A stretch of DNA of 64,000 nt, taken from Tigriopus japonicus (taxonomy: Eukaryota; Arthropoda; Copepoda; Harpacticoida; Harpacticidae). Where the stretch lies: positions 9,078,086 to 9,142,085 of the forward strand of contig CM021321.1 in the NCBI GenBank assembly GCA_010645155.1, written 5' to 3'. Numbering within the stretch: position 1 is the stretch's first letter; each line of letters starts with the position of its first letter. The notes under the pieces are model-generated. The model saw nothing but the letters and a program-made list of their open reading frames with translations. It was not told where the DNA came from and ran no database searches. A program made the position numbers and the translations under genes. Shown here piece by piece: positions 1 to 13,141 of the stretch.

Positions 1-2226
1 TCAATAACTTGGTCAAATGAGGTGGCGGAAACTTTTATTTACGTGTTTTTATCAAAAAAATCTACCTGAAAGATTCCGTTTTTTAAAAAGGTATTTTGAG
101 GTTCGAATTTAAATCTGAAAACCATTTCTTTATCTTTCCAAGTGAGACTCAATCTAAAGCCCCTAAAAGTGTCACTTCCTGGCCAAGGAAATGTGGTCCA
201 CTTTTGAAGCAGTGAGCGTGTTATCGGGGCAAGATGTTCAAGATTGCTCAAGGAGGAAAAGAGAGGAAGAGGCTCTTCTAATCCATGACGTGTTCCAGAT
301 GGTCCAAGTCCGATTTTTTGAATATCAAAATTCATGAGTTTTCCCTGGGTAAATTTCCCTCTTCACGGTTTTGCTAAGCCAGGGAAAGAAAAGGGGAAAG
401 GAGCAAAGACGGAAGGGATGGGTACGGCTTTTTTTGTTGCAAAGCAAAAGCAACCATGTAACCATGTTCGGAGAGGGAAAACTATTACAATTTAAAAGCA
501 GGAATATTGAGCTCAATTATTGAACTAAAAACTCTGAAGAAAGTCGTGCTGATCTTTGCCATTTATTAGAATTAACTCACATGTCTGATAATTACGACCT
601 TATAATTTGGCTATAAAAAACAAAAGGCAATGATTAATTGTAAAGCTGCTTCAACAATCAGTAGCTATCTACATTTTTGTAAGGGAGAACTTGATATTTG
701 TTCCATATAGAGACGTGTAAAGTACGAGAGGTAAAAAAGAATGCAAACGACCTTGTAATTTTTGATCCACACAAACAATTTTTAAAAATCAAGTATCACG
801 CAAAATTTCAGAGGCTTGGCTACAAAATTTGGAATACAAACATTTTTGACAACCCTGTTTTTGACCCTATTTGGCGCCGTCAAAAAAAGTGGATTGCGCG
901 ACCCCCCCTGAAATTTTGCGAAACAGTCTCTGCTCGCGACCTCATGCTTTGTACAAGGCCAATAAGATCATTGAAAGTGAAAAAAACACATTGAATGGTA
1001 TGTACAGAGTCAAGGCTTTCCATTTTAGCCAAGTTTGCCGACTTTGACCAAAATATGGGAAAGATATCGGCGCAAAAAGTCAATGAAGTTGATATTTGAA
1101 GAAATGTTTGTCATGGGTTGACAATTTTGAGCCTGTGAGGGACCCTTTTTAATCAAAAAGACAATTGACCATTTTGACGATTTCATCAAAGGTTGCTCTT
1201 TCATGTGGTATATTCCAAAAGATCCTGGAGCCTTATTTGTGCCTCGAAAGATCGCTGGAAGAAGGGTGTCACTTTTTCGCGCTCAAAAAACCCCAAGACC
1301 TAGGTCTTCATGATACACAAAAGGTGTGAAATATTGGACTGATCATCATGTAATTTGGATATGGCATTTTTCTACCTTTGGTTGTTCCCATTGAGGAAAA
1401 ACAACTGGAAAGAAATGACAGCCAGGACCTGGATGGCCTTCACAAAACTCCCATAGGGGTCAGTAGAACCTACCCTAAAGATTCTTTTTCTACCTGTTTC
1501 AAGGAGCAAGTGCACCTTTGGAAATTGATTATATCTCGAGATTTTGATCATGTTCAGATATAGCTTATAATGATTGGTTAGATGAAACTTACAGTTCTCA
1601 AGTTACAAGTTATTGCACCATTTGCATTCTTTTTGGTATGCACCTCGTACTGGTCATGAGCTTTGTAGGCTAGTCAGGCTGCGCCACAAGCGTTGCAAAA
1701 ACTACCATGAACAAAGCTCTTACAGTCTCTCCAAAACTTTGGAAAATGTCTGTAAATAAAGAGTAATTTGATCGGGTGAATTGTTTTTCATGATTTTGGT
1801 AACCAAATAACCAGATGCAATGTTCTTCATGCTCTTCTGCATAACTCTAATGTGCACAAAAATGGATACTTCAAAAGTAAACCTTTCAATTTTCTACAAA
1901 ATTCCAGCATTTTATGGTGCAAGAATTGTATGTTGATTCAAAGTTTTGAACCTAGCATAATTAATCGCAAGTTGTATTGCCAAAAATTTCTGTGATAAAA
2001 AGTCTTTCATGCCTTGTGGACTTTTATTCTTGCTACATTTTTATGAAGTTCTAAAAATCAAAGTAAAGATCATTTTCACTTTCATTTAACTATTGGGCCA
2101 AATGTAATCTAAATTGACAAAAAAATCAAGAAACTCTTCTCTTGGTCTTTTTCCTACACTAATCAAGGCTGGCCCAAGCTAAGAGCACTTTCAAAGCACT
2201 GTTTAGGTTCAATAGGTACAATGAAA
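1..2226. other. No recognisable gene
   Basis: AT-rich with short overlapping ORFs on both strands (longest 98 codons) and no splice-flanked or conserved segment that I can identify. Confidence 0.6.
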
Positions 2227-2234
2227 GTCTAATA

Positions 2235-2482
2235 CAGGGGTCGGCAACCACTTTTGGGTCAAGGCCCACAAAATTTGATGAGTGTTGTCAGGGGCCCACC
2301 AAACAGGCATAGGTAGGTTCAGGGACCCACAAATTAGCGATCAAAAAGCTTTGGGCCCACGAGTACAGTACAAAGGAAGGCTCTCGGGCCCATTATTTTG
2401 GACACTCTCCATAGCTCCTGGCCCACCAATGACCATCCTTGGGCCCATATTTGGGCCGCAGCCCACCGGTTGCCGACCCCTG
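2235..2482. mobile_element. hAT-type MITE with CAGGGGTCGGCAACC termini
   Basis: Perfect 15-bp terminal inverted repeats (CAGGGGTCGGCAACC and its complement) with the classic hAT (Charlie-like) end. The flanks GTCTAATA and GTTTAATT are an 8-bp target duplication with two mismatches. The 248-bp interior has no coding capacity and is full of GGCCCAC/GGGCCCA motifs, which may be subterminal transposase-binding repeats. Confidence 0.85.
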
Positions 2483-5259
2483 GTTTAATTTAACAATATT
2501 TTAATTACAAAAATCTCACATACATTGATTGAAAATACTGAAAGAAACCCCTCCCAAATACACTGACTCATTCCCTTATATGCATCTACCCTCAGAACGT
2601 CTTTGAACAGCAACCTCGACTTACATAGTGTTGAGTCTTCCCTTTCTTCTCGAGAGTGGATGGGGGCTTGTTTCTTTCTCTCGACGTACGTCCTACACCA
2701 TAGTGGTGGTGGTACGTATATCCTACTCTCGGTGGTTCCCTCGAGTGTTTTGTACGTAGACATGAGGACGCGGCCTTCATCCCCCAGGCCTTCCGCTTTT
2801 CGGTCTCTGGCCTCGCGAAATACCCATCAGGGGAAAACGGCCTCCAAATGTGCTCCTCAAAAATCGTACGAGTCTCAAGGTCTGTACCGTCCTTGTAAAG
2901 AGGTGAGTAACACATCCATTGACAAGGTTCTTCATGAGCAATCTCAACCTTTCCCAGTGGTTTATCTTTATCAGTGTATCCCAAATGCCATATGGACCTT
3001 CAAGGTGTGCCTAGTGAACTGTGCCAGGAGCTTTAAACAGTGCCATCGCCTTTTTGGGGGGTCCATTCTGCAATCAAACGTGAGTACCACGACCTCTTCA
3101 TGTTCAATTTCAATCGATCTGAGGGACTCATGAAACTGGATGATTGATCTTTAGCAGACAAGGACTTATATGCTCCTGCAAATCCAGACGTTTTTTTCGT
3201 GCCAAGAGCTACAAAGAGATTGCCCATGTTGTCCAAGATAAAATCGATTGGAGCTCGTCCAAAAGCTGGAGGGGCAAAAGTCAGTGATGCATGAGACAAG
3301 TGATTCCTATTCTGACAAATGGTCCTCTCTAGCTCAAGGTAGAGAGGATTCTCTTCTCGTAAAACGGACGTTTTAGATACGAAACACAAGTTCCTTTTGA
3401 TTTTCAACATGGCCTGTTTATATGCGAATTCAGGTCTTCCTGTGGGAGTATTTGTAACAGATCTGGGACTCCAAGTGTTGACATGACTCTCAAGACGACC
3501 TGTTATCTCTAATTGACTCCATTATCCCAGTCAATGATTGATAGGTTGATTGATATCCATGAGTAAGAAGGTCGGTAAAAGAAGACGACTAGCTTTGGTA
3601 CTCATCTTGATGTTAGAACTCGAGAAGAAGTACTGACCTAAAAACTGGTTGGTTTTTGTTCATTTTCGGTATTAATGGTCTAAATTAAAACACATCTGAT
3701 ATCGAAACTACTACCAAAAGTGTTTTTGGTTGATCTCATAGTAATGATTGCACTGAAACGTCATTCGCTGAACCAGATTGCCAGATGCTTCAGGGTTGCC
3801 AAGCACGATAGATACGAGTAGAAGTTGTTAAAATCCAAGGATTTAAACTGCAATGGACAATCCTATGAAATCGTTTTAGTTAACGTTATTGAACCGGAAA
3901 ATAATTTTAATAAAAATCGTCTTTCCAAATTTTGGTTTCGTATTTTGGATAACGTTTTGATTGGCAGTGCCCTCTATTGACCTTCTTGACACTTTTCCTG
4001 TTGAGTGCTAACTTAAAGCTCATGAACTTCAAAGGCAAATGAAAATTGCTCAGGTTTTCATGCCTTAAGAAGATTCACAAATTTTATAAGTGGATATGTA
4101 TATTTGCCTCAAGAGGGTTGACTTAGCATAAAATTCAGTACTTCTCTTTTAACATTGGTGTGACTAATTTCAAAGCTTTCCCTTAAAAGTAGTTGGCCAA
4201 AAAGAGAACAAAAAAGGAAAAGTTTGTCATGATTCAAAATCAAGATTCGTTTGACCAAGAGCTCTCTAAACACATACAAACGGGCACTTTTTTTAGTATG
4301 TGGAAGTAACAAGCAAAATTTTATAAATACTAATAGAGAATCTCTAGAAAATTAACAAAAATATCTTTGAAAAATCAAACGTTTTCAGGCACTCGCTTGT
4401 CCGACTGAAATGGAATGAACATAACTTCCTTTCTTCATTATTTTTTTTCAATCGAAGTTTTATAGGGCATTAGGGTTGGTTTTGCAAAACGCGATTTTTT
4501 CATTGGTTTTAAGACTGAAAATTTTGGAGGTTTTTGGCTCAATGTTACGGTCTTGAAACCCAAGGATGATTACACACGACGTTCCATTAAGGTTTCATTA
4601 GGGCAATACTTATGGAAGCGGTCACATCCGGCCTAGTTTCAGAATACGTACTAGAGATGTCGGCATCTCTCTCCAAACAAAGTTCAGAGTACTATGGGTG
4701 TTATTTTAAAGCACGAGTGGCCACTTTTAAGACGCAGATCTATGTGGAGGGGAGCTCCCATGGGTGTTTATGTGGTGGGAGAAAATGATGAACTTTCAAC
4801 CTCTGGGTTCATTTCTCTCGTCAGAGATGCGGCATTCAACAACATGGACCAACTTTATAGACAGACAAATACTCGTTCTCATTCACATTCAATAGCTTCT
4901 ATTTACTCCACCATATCTGACTAGTCATATCAAATATTTCCCAAAAATAGTCTGCCTCGTCGTCTCAGTCATTTATTATTGAAAATCTATCCCGGAAAAT
5001 GTGAGTGTGTTTGAGCCTTCGAATCTTTTTTGTGACAATCAATCCGCCTTGTAGTGATCAGAATATGGAAAACTTTCCAGCATACGACAAAGTCAATCAA
5101 GCATGAGTTGATCATTGCTCAAGCACAATAGATGATGAGCCTTCAAAAACTTGCTTCTTTGTTAGGATATGGTTAGAATATGAAAGAGCTTTGACTGAGC
5201 AATACGTAAGGACAATCAAAACCAAGTTCCAGATAGATTGATACAAATGCCGATGAGAA

Positions 5260-5544
5260 GAGGGCTAACAGAGAAATTTCACTCCAGTTCAGTCAGGGGA
5301 GATTTGTTTTGAACACATTTGATCAGTCCAGCAGCAAGGGTGTCAAGCAACTTGATTCATCATGTATTGCTCTTGTATGAACAAAGCAGTTGAATGAGTA
5401 ATTTTGTCAGTGACTCCCTGAAAACGCAAGTTCTTGTTTTGAATCACATAACTCTGTGTGTTCAATGTCAAATCCCATCGCACACACAGTGCAGGCTTGG
5501 TGACTCACGAATATTTTTGAAGTGTCATTTCTCTGTTAGCCCTC
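5260..5544 (+). mobile_element. MITE-A copy 1 (TA-target, 285 bp)
   Basis: Non-autonomous element with inverted ends GAGGGCTAACAGAGAAAT. The same 285-bp sequence recurs at 16192-16476 (reverse) and as 283 bp at 34656-34938, with fragments at 34951 and 40181. The right flank is TA; the left flank has decayed to AA. A TA target and no ORF suggest a Tc1/mariner-type derivative. Confidence 0.85.
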
Positions 5545-8544
5545 TAAGCAGAACATGAGCCAAAATTTGCAACGATATTGTTCGTTCCAAAATGAATCAA
5601 AAGATCCGAAGAAATTCAAGTCTTTTTGATGTCTAAGGAAGCAATAGAGGGCGCTTTTGGCACTGATTTAATCATGAGCTAAAATATTGAAAGGAAAAAG
5701 CGAGCGTTAACCTTGAAATTAGTTCCACTATTGTGCTTGTATCTATTATTTAAAGGGCTCTAAATCTTTAAAACTAATATATTTGTTAAAAAACCAAATT
5801 TTCAGTTGAAAGTGATGATAAACAGTTAATTACAACAAGATCATGAGATGGTCATACAAACGCATGCTGCCACCTATTAAGCAAAACGTCTACATTTCGG
5901 CTAGAAAATCATTCCATAAAAATGAAGTATTCCAGAAAAGGAGCAAAGGTTAGCAAAAACATTACTTGAAAATAAGACTTGTGTTCAAAAAAGTAACCTT
6001 TTGATTTGAAGATGACGTTGAGTCTGAATTGATGCCGCAAGTTTTTCTTTCCACATTGAAATTAAATGCACTGGCCAAACGATATTTTATGACATTGACC
6101 ACGAGATAATCCTTCGGCTTTCAAGACTCATAGTTTCTTGGGTCTAGCGTAAGATAATAGCCGGAAACCTCATTGTAATGGCTCACTGTCCACGCGGCAG
6201 TTCATGTCAGGTAAATGGGTTCCTGAACTCGATCCTCCCATTTGCGAGCGAGTAATGAGACCTTATTGAAGGACTGCTATTGGCAAATTGAACTTGGAAC
6301 CTCTCTCAGTTTCCACAAATTCCAAGAATGGCCGACCCCAATTCAAGAAAGAAAAAGACGGAGCATCACCATCACCAATGAGGGTAGGGTATCTACACAA
6401 GAGGGTCCTTGCTGAACCACTTATTGGACCCACATAGATCCAATTTGCGGCTTGAAGTAGGCCGAGGGTCACATTTTCACGGAAAACATAATCCAGAGAG
6501 CTTGCTGGGCAAAAGTTTTTCAAGGTTGTCAGAGGAACTAGTGAACTCTGTGGAGATGTTATTCCATGTGGCCAATTTGCCGTTTTTGCATTATTAATCA
6601 TTGTAAGTTTTGTTTCCCTTCCACATGTTTCTTGCGGTCAAGGAACACGTCAATGCCGTTGGAAACCAAGACGAGAAGAAAAGACAATTTGCAAACTCAT
6701 CGGATCCTTTTTGTTTCAAAGAAACGAACAAACGCAAAAAGAGGGAAGGTATTTTCACAAGTAACTCAATATGACTCGAAAGCAAGTTCAAAGATAAGCT
6801 GATTAATGAAAACAAGACATCTGTGAGATACTTATGAAAAAAATGAAAAAAAAAAATTGACTATAAATGACTCGGTACGGTTTTGATGTGAAGAAAAAAT
6901 ATCTTTGGACGTGTTGAGTAAAAACAAAAAACACCGGGTTTGTAGATAATTTCAATGACATTCGAATATTTTTCGAATATTATTCGAAAAAATTTCCAAA
7001 ATAAGTTCTCAAAAAGTCCATTCTATTCATGTATTGGACAAAGCTTTATATTTCTTAGTATGACACAAATTTGACTCATTTTACGTTTAAAAAAATAGAG
7101 TTATGAATTCAACCAATTAAAGAGTCACAAAGTTCCTTTAAAGATTTACGTTTATTCCTTTGCAGTGCAAACTCGGAAGTCTTTTTTCGCACATCCCGCA
7201 ACCTTTTTGAATCCTGCGATTTAAGATTTTTGTATTCCTTTACTCTGTCCCATTTTTGAGGCCAAATTTACAGACCATTGATGGCGAGCTTTTCACATGA
7301 AAGGTGTGTGAAGTGTGGACCAGGTTCCCAAAGCCTGTCAAAGATAGCCTCATATCTTTGGAGGGCCCACAACAATGGTCGGTCCACAGCACTCCTCAAG
7401 AGCCCCATGACAGCCAACCAACCGGTAGAAAACTAAATCTTTTGTAAGGATGTGGACAGATCTTAAAGGCGTGCTTCAAGATTTCTCACAGACATTAATC
7501 GAATGCTCCACATCCATGAACTACTTTGAAAAGGTTAGCTGAGGAGGTACATAATATCTAGACTATGACATTAAATGCCACATCACACAAAATATTCCAC
7601 CCTCTCAACTACCACATGTCGTTCATATCAGCTTATTTTGAAACTACTCGATAGAGGGCGCTTCCGAGTTTTTTCTATGATCAATTTAAATCTGTGAATC
7701 AGACGCATCCTCATTTGATGAGCGAAGAAAGTCCATGGTCTTCAAAGATTAATTGACAACCATCCCAGCCATGGCACTCAGGGCTGCCGAAAGTAAGAAC
7801 CATCTATCGACCAAACCTCGCTCATACAGAGGGCAAGGAGGGAGGGTATCTAGAGTGCACCAAGTTTATCTCTTGCTTGGATGGAGAGGCCAAACTTTCA
7901 ATGAAACTAGTTTTGGCACAAAAGACCATACATTAAGGCGTCTTCCAAACCGCAACTTGCGACTCCGAACTTGGCACTCGGACCGGCAAAAACAGAATGT
8001 CGGGTACATCTCATGATGTACTTACTCTTCGAGAGTCTTTCTTGAAATTCAAGGCGCTTTTTCGGCTAGTTCATTTTTCTCCTGACGCGCCTGAATTATG
8101 GTTGGTGGGCCGGATCTAATTGGAATTTATTCACAAAGTTTGGAAGATTTGTGTAATCTTGGACCAGGTTCTTGTTACCAGGAACAAAAATTCAAAATGG
8201 AAAAATAATCTCCAAGCAATCGCCAACGCTAAAACGCTAAATTTTAGGCTTGATGCAAAGTTTGGTGATCCTATTTCAAACTTTTCTTGTTTCAACCATA
8301 TCATAGTTATACCTAGAGACCCTTTACGTAGATACTGGCCGGCAAAATCTATGGAAGACTGTCCAATGCAGACCCTTTGTGACGTCTTCCAACATTCAAA
8401 AAAAAGCAAAAGTTCATAATTAAAGGAAACCTCTCTCTCAGAAACACACTTAATATAGATTAAAATAGATTTCATTAACATTTTGAATCATTATTGACCT
8501 AAGTGTGCCTGACAATTATCCTATAGAAAATTCTCATAAATTTG

Positions 8545-8717
8545 TTTTTAAGGCTATTTTAAGTGACTTTATATCATTTTTTGGCCCGTGCTCTAACTAA
8601 CACAATTCAATTTCATATGTGGCATTGTCTCTTTATTTCAAAACTGGTCTCAAATGTCTTTCAAACTCAAAAATGACTTCTCAACCTCAACTAGACACCA
8701 TGATTGGTGTCTAGTTG
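8545..8717 (+). mobile_element. Fragment related to the 38931 Chapaev-like MITE, with palindromic end
   Basis: Shares in order TTTTAAGTGAC, TGTGGCATTG, CAAAACTGGTCT, AAATGAC and CTCAAC-ACACC with the right half of the element at 38931-39495. Its terminus CAACTAGACACC is followed within five bases by its own complement GGTGTCTAGTTG (8688-8717). The left half is not found. Confidence 0.5.
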
Positions 8718-9698
8718 AAACAACCACTGGTTAAGATCTCACAATTGGGTGACTGACAACTCAATCTACAAAGAAGAAGTACTCTGGTTTGTTATTGAAC
8801 TTTTGTCAGAATCATCTGAATGTTGATGCTGTCGCTTGACCAATCACCTGCGTGAATTGTCAGCACTGTGTGTTAGCCCACGACTGCCAGTCTCTAAACA
8901 GGGTCACTAGTTAAACCACTTTTGCCTCCAAAAAGGAACTCGACTTTCTAACGTCGTTCAATTTAAAAAAAATTCTGATAGTGTCTATTATTAAAGTTCA
9001 CACTCTAGCTCAGTTTTCCTTACGGTTTAGCTTAATCCCCCCAACGAGAAATTAGGACATGCTCCCCAAGGGGTTGTTTCACGGTCCATGAATGCTCCCT
9101 TCGTTTGTTTACCCGTTGCAAAACAAGTTCTGGCATTGCAGGTGAAACATTTTGAAACATGTTGTCACATTGTTCCAAAAGAATGTCATGCCTCATTTAA
9201 CCCAGGATTCATGATGTTCCAAGTCTCTAAAGAGAGAAGGAAGGGGACAGACAACGAGAACCACGAAGCGACCTCCCAGAACTTTTGGGGGGAACAAAGA
9301 CTTGGGAGAAGGATGAAAATGAGTATTTGTTCTGGGATGTCTTCAAGACTGGTTAAATGGTCGGAGATTTCCAAGTTACATATGTTAGGGGCTAGATTTC
9401 CCATTTTTCGAGGTCCCTCAACACCAGTTATTGGATGGCCTCTGGCAAGGACATGTTCAAGGTTGGAATGGTTCAGTTCGTTCTTATTACATATTAGAAA
9501 GCATTATTCGAATGGATGGAAAGGATTCGTTTTTGCGAAGATGCGTCATGAGTTTCTTATGTGTGTCGTAAATGACTTAACAAAAAAGAATGCAGTGAAT
9601 GAACTTCAAGCCAAATGACTGAGGATGTGCCAGATATATTTTAGCTTATCAAATGGCCCGGGTAAGAAATGTTAACAATCGTGAACATAAACAAGAGA

Positions 9699-10012
9699 CT
9701 TTTAGTGTCACAAAGTAATCTAAAACTTTATTTTAAGGAATGTTTTTGGCGAGAAATACGTGTGTGAAATTTAAAGGTGTAAAACAGAAAAAGTCGGAAT
9801 TTTTTTTTGGAATTTCCAAAAAATTTGGAACGAAATCCAATGCCCATCATACTTTTAGTGTCACAAAGTAACCTGAAATTTGATTAAAGGAATGTTTTTG
9901 GCGAGAAATACGTATGTGAAATTTACAAGTGTAAAACAGAAAGAAGTCTTATTTGTTTGTTTTTTGGAATTTCCAAAATTTTTGGAAATTCCACGAAATC
10001 GAATATCCATCA
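9699..10012 (+). repeat. Tandem duplication, two ~152-bp units
   Basis: Units 9699-9850 and 9851-10012 both begin ACTTTTAGTGTCACAAAGTA and share GGAATGTTTTTGGCGAGAAA, TACGTRTGTGAAATTTA and GGAATTTCCAAAA segments in order. The second is slightly longer through T-rich expansions. No coding meaning seen. Confidence 0.85.
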
Positions 10013-11618
10013 GAAGAAACATCAAGTCCGTCAATCTATGGATTTTGTGGATTCTACAATGTATTCGAATAATAGCGAATCAACCTGCTGGAATCTGTTA
10101 CTAAAGAAATGTATTTGTCCAACTCTGACAACTGTGAATTAAAAATGAAGAAAACTTTACTAAAACTTAATTTCAACCTACCCCTAGCCATTTGGTCCCC
10201 AGAATCCTCACTTGAATTCGTCTGGGCTGACTTATCCAGTTTCTTTAAGTGACGAGCACATTTTTCCAATTGGAAATGTTGGCTCATTCTTTTTCACTTC
10301 TTCAACATTCATTTGTCCCAATTACGACCTTCAAAGTCTCGGACCGTTTCAATAATGCTGAAACAAAACCGACCTTAATCCATTTTGTGCCTCTCTCCAA
10401 CACATGGTTTCCAATAATAATGTCTCTTTAACAAGGCATGAAACGTCCAAGGAGTTTGGCGAGGCTCTTTTTCATCCTGGTTTCCTCTTCAAATTCGGCG
10501 AGGTTTGTGCCCAATTTGATTGGAACCAGTAACCAAGTGCTCTCCAAACCAGCATTTTCTTGCGTTTCCGGACCATATTGTGCAATCAGTGGGTGAAATA
10601 TTTTCCACCGCAGCTTGATTCGCCTTTTTGTCCTCTCTTTTGGGGCCCGGAACAAAAAGAAGGTGAGGCCGTCATTTTGGATTCGGTTCCACTTCAAATG
10701 AGGGACCGAAAAAGGTGGAACGTGGCCAGAATTGTGCGTGCATTGGAAGCTTTCACGATTGTCTGCATTTGATCCGAATTTTCAGATTTTACTTGTATGG
10801 TTTGGGTTGCTGGAACTCATTATTGGGTGACTTGGCCTTTCATGTCCAAGACAAAGACCTTTCCAAAGGCTATAGATGTGCGCTCATGGATGATATTAGC
10901 GGAGGGAACCTTTTGCGGTATCTTTCTTTGCTTACCTCATTTGGTGCTAAGATATACAATGAAGAGCCGTATTTGTTACGGGGAACGTGGAACTTCTCAG
11001 TAACACTTGGATCAGATTGATGTCACTTTGATTTGGGCAAAGCTATTGGGCTTTATTGATACTTTTCACTTTGAAACATCCAATGGTTGTGGAGTTCTTT
11101 CCAAATTTTATTGAACACTCAAACTATAAAGTACTTTAGTGGTTTTCTACAGTTTTTTTTGCATCCCAGAAACGCCTTTCTTTAACTTATTGTAAAATCA
11201 ATGTTCAACCTATGAATGAATGACGTTGTTCAAGGTCAAACTCTTTATTCTTGAGCTCACAATTCAAACATCCGTTTTCATTCAATATTCACTATCAAAT
11301 TTCCTCCTTGACTTGAACATAGCGTTTGAAAACATACGTTTGTGAATTTCTTGGACATGTGCCAAATTTGGATCATAAATTGGTATTCAGAAAGCACCCT
11401 CTCTTCAAGTCTATTTCAAGGAACACCCATAATCAAGAAAAGGGACCCTCAATATTGCCCCCACACATGATATCTCATGATACTTCACCACTTTCTCGAG
11501 AGGGAATGTGAAGCGCCCTAGAATTCTCTTCTCAAGGGAAAACATCATCCTTTGCCTGACGAGAGAAGGCCCAAGGGCTTCTGTTGTCAACTTGTCAGCT
11601 TGGCATCATCTTCTTGTT
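10013..11618. other. No recognisable gene
   Basis: Short ORFs up to 101 codons overlap in different frames with no family resemblance. No inverted or tandem repeat noticed. Confidence 0.5.
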
Positions 11619-11626
11619 GTCATGGT

Positions 11627-12517
11627 TAGAGGTGTCATTTTGGTGCAAATAAAAAGTGCAAAAAGTGCTACTAAAAGTGCAAAAAAAACAGGAAAAAACG
11701 CAAGTAAAAAGTGCAAATAAAAATTTTTCAAAATTTTTTAGTACATTCATTCACACGCATACTTACACTTACGAACTCACTCACACTTTCCCACTACACT
11801 AGAAGGAGGAGTTCCTCAAGGAGATTATATTCCCTCCGACGGTTGATTCCTTAAGCTACCTTCCCAAATCCAATCCCAAGTTTGAATGGAATTGATAATC
11901 TCGTCGTGCACAAAAACAGCTATTTTGAAGCCAAACACGCCTCTTATTTGTTTGTTGGACCTACTTTTGAGTGGCAACTCTGAAAACGTCGGATCTCGTA
12001 GAAAGATCTCCATGATGAGCTGAGAGAAACACATGCAAATCCAAGGAGAGCTTTTTTTCTCCTCGTCACTCACTTTGGAGTTAAACCAATTACGATTTTG
12101 GTAGCGGCTCAAGTGCTGGACGATATCGACAAAAAACATTTTCAAAAACCAGGTTCCAAAGCCATATGCAACGATAAGTTCGAGGAGGAAATTGTTGTTT
12201 TCCATTGCCTTTGCCAATCTGGTGGTAGCGATCACGAGAGATTTTTCTGGATCAAGAAAGAACTGATATTTTGGTTTCTCTATGCTTGTGTTTGTGTTCG
12301 TATGTGAATGTTTGTAGATGTCAAGCACAACAGAGAAATTCAAGAAAATTGAATCTCTGACTTCAGATTTAAAAAAAATTATGTTCAAAAAATAAGTTCA
12401 AAAATGAGCAAATTGAGTACTTTTGGAATTTTAGTCCAAAAATGGCAAAAAGTGCAAAAAGTGCAAATAAATTGTGAAAAGTGTAAAAAAACATTTTGCG
12501 CCAACGCGACATCTCTA
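11627..12517. mobile_element. 891-bp hAT-like element with perfect 8-bp target duplication
   Basis: GTCATGGT occurs at 11619-11626 and again at 12518-12525. Between them the ends TAGAGGTGTC and GACATCTCTA are inverted repeats with one mismatch. Inside each end are AAAAGTGCAAAAAGTGC-type repeats (11650-11716, 12446-12490), with the same strand orientation at both ends. The middle (11730-12400) has no transposase I recognise. It has a 187-codon minus-strand ORF (12388-11825) of unknown nature, which may be captured host sequence or chance. Confidence 0.75.
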
Positions 12518-12810
12518 GTCATGGTTCTCACCAGGAAAGGTCTCTTACTGTTCTTCTGAATGCTAGTGAATGGTAGTACGGCGAATGAATGAGCCGTGCG
12601 GAGATATATGACTTCCAAGGACGGAAATTGAAGATGCCGTGATGAAGCTGAGTCTTAAGTGAGGCTGTCTCAATCAAGACTGATTTTCAAGATTATAAGT
12701 AGAGTTGGGTTAGTTTCTTAAAAAATGGAATTAATTACAATTCCGTAAATTTCTTAAAAAATTAATCGACAACAATCACCACTACTTCTTCAAGAATATA
12801 AATATGACAT

Positions 12811-13107
12811 TTACTACGTCAAAAATGTAATTAATAACAAGTACTATGTCAAAAATGTAATTAATTACAAGTACTACGTCAAAAATGTAATTAATTACAA
12901 GTACTATGTCAAAAATGTAATTAATTACAAGTACTACGTCAAAAATGTAATTAATTACAAGTACTATGTCAAAAATGTAATTAATTACAAGCACTACGTC
13001 AAAAATGTAATTAATTACAAGTACTACGTCAAAAATGTAATTAATTACAAGTACTACGTCAAAAATGTAATTAATTACAAGTACTGCGTCAAAAATGTAA
13101 TTAATTT
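12811..13107. repeat. 30-bp minisatellite, about 9.9 copies
   Basis: Unit GTACTACGTC, then AAAAATGTAATTAATTACAA, repeated with only a few substitutions (TAC/TAT, one GCACTAC, one GTACTGC). The unit is 30 bp, a multiple of three, so an open reading frame with a ten-residue repeat runs across it on the minus strand. That is a by-product of the repeat, not a gene. The array directly abuts a LINE fragment. Confidence 0.95.
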
Positions 13108-13141
13108 TAATAATATTTGAAAATAATATAATAAGATAATA

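Larger units (their letters stand above)
2491..9698. other. Intergenic DNA apart from MITE-A copy 1 and the 8545 fragment
   Basis: No recognised gene. A region of higher GC at 2600-2830 carries overlapping ORFs on both strands (176 codons plus, 130 codons minus) without known motifs. 9088-9618 carries a 176-codon ORF with no recognisable domain. I see no repeats other than those listed. Confidence 0.5.

Noticed and set aside
2603..3133. 176-codon plus-strand ORF overlapping a 130-codon minus-strand ORF
   Set aside because: Both strands open in a locally GC-richer stretch with no recognisable motif; cannot be supported as a gene.
4651..4673. TAGAGATGTCGG followed by CATCTCT, like a hAT terminus
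   Set aside because: Same first ten bases as the 11627 element, but no partner end or target duplication was found; it may be only a short palindrome.
9088..9618. 176-codon ORF on the plus strand
   Set aside because: Longest single frame outside the GPCR and repeats, but no domain, no splice logic and no recognised relatives. Chance is plausible in 64 kb.
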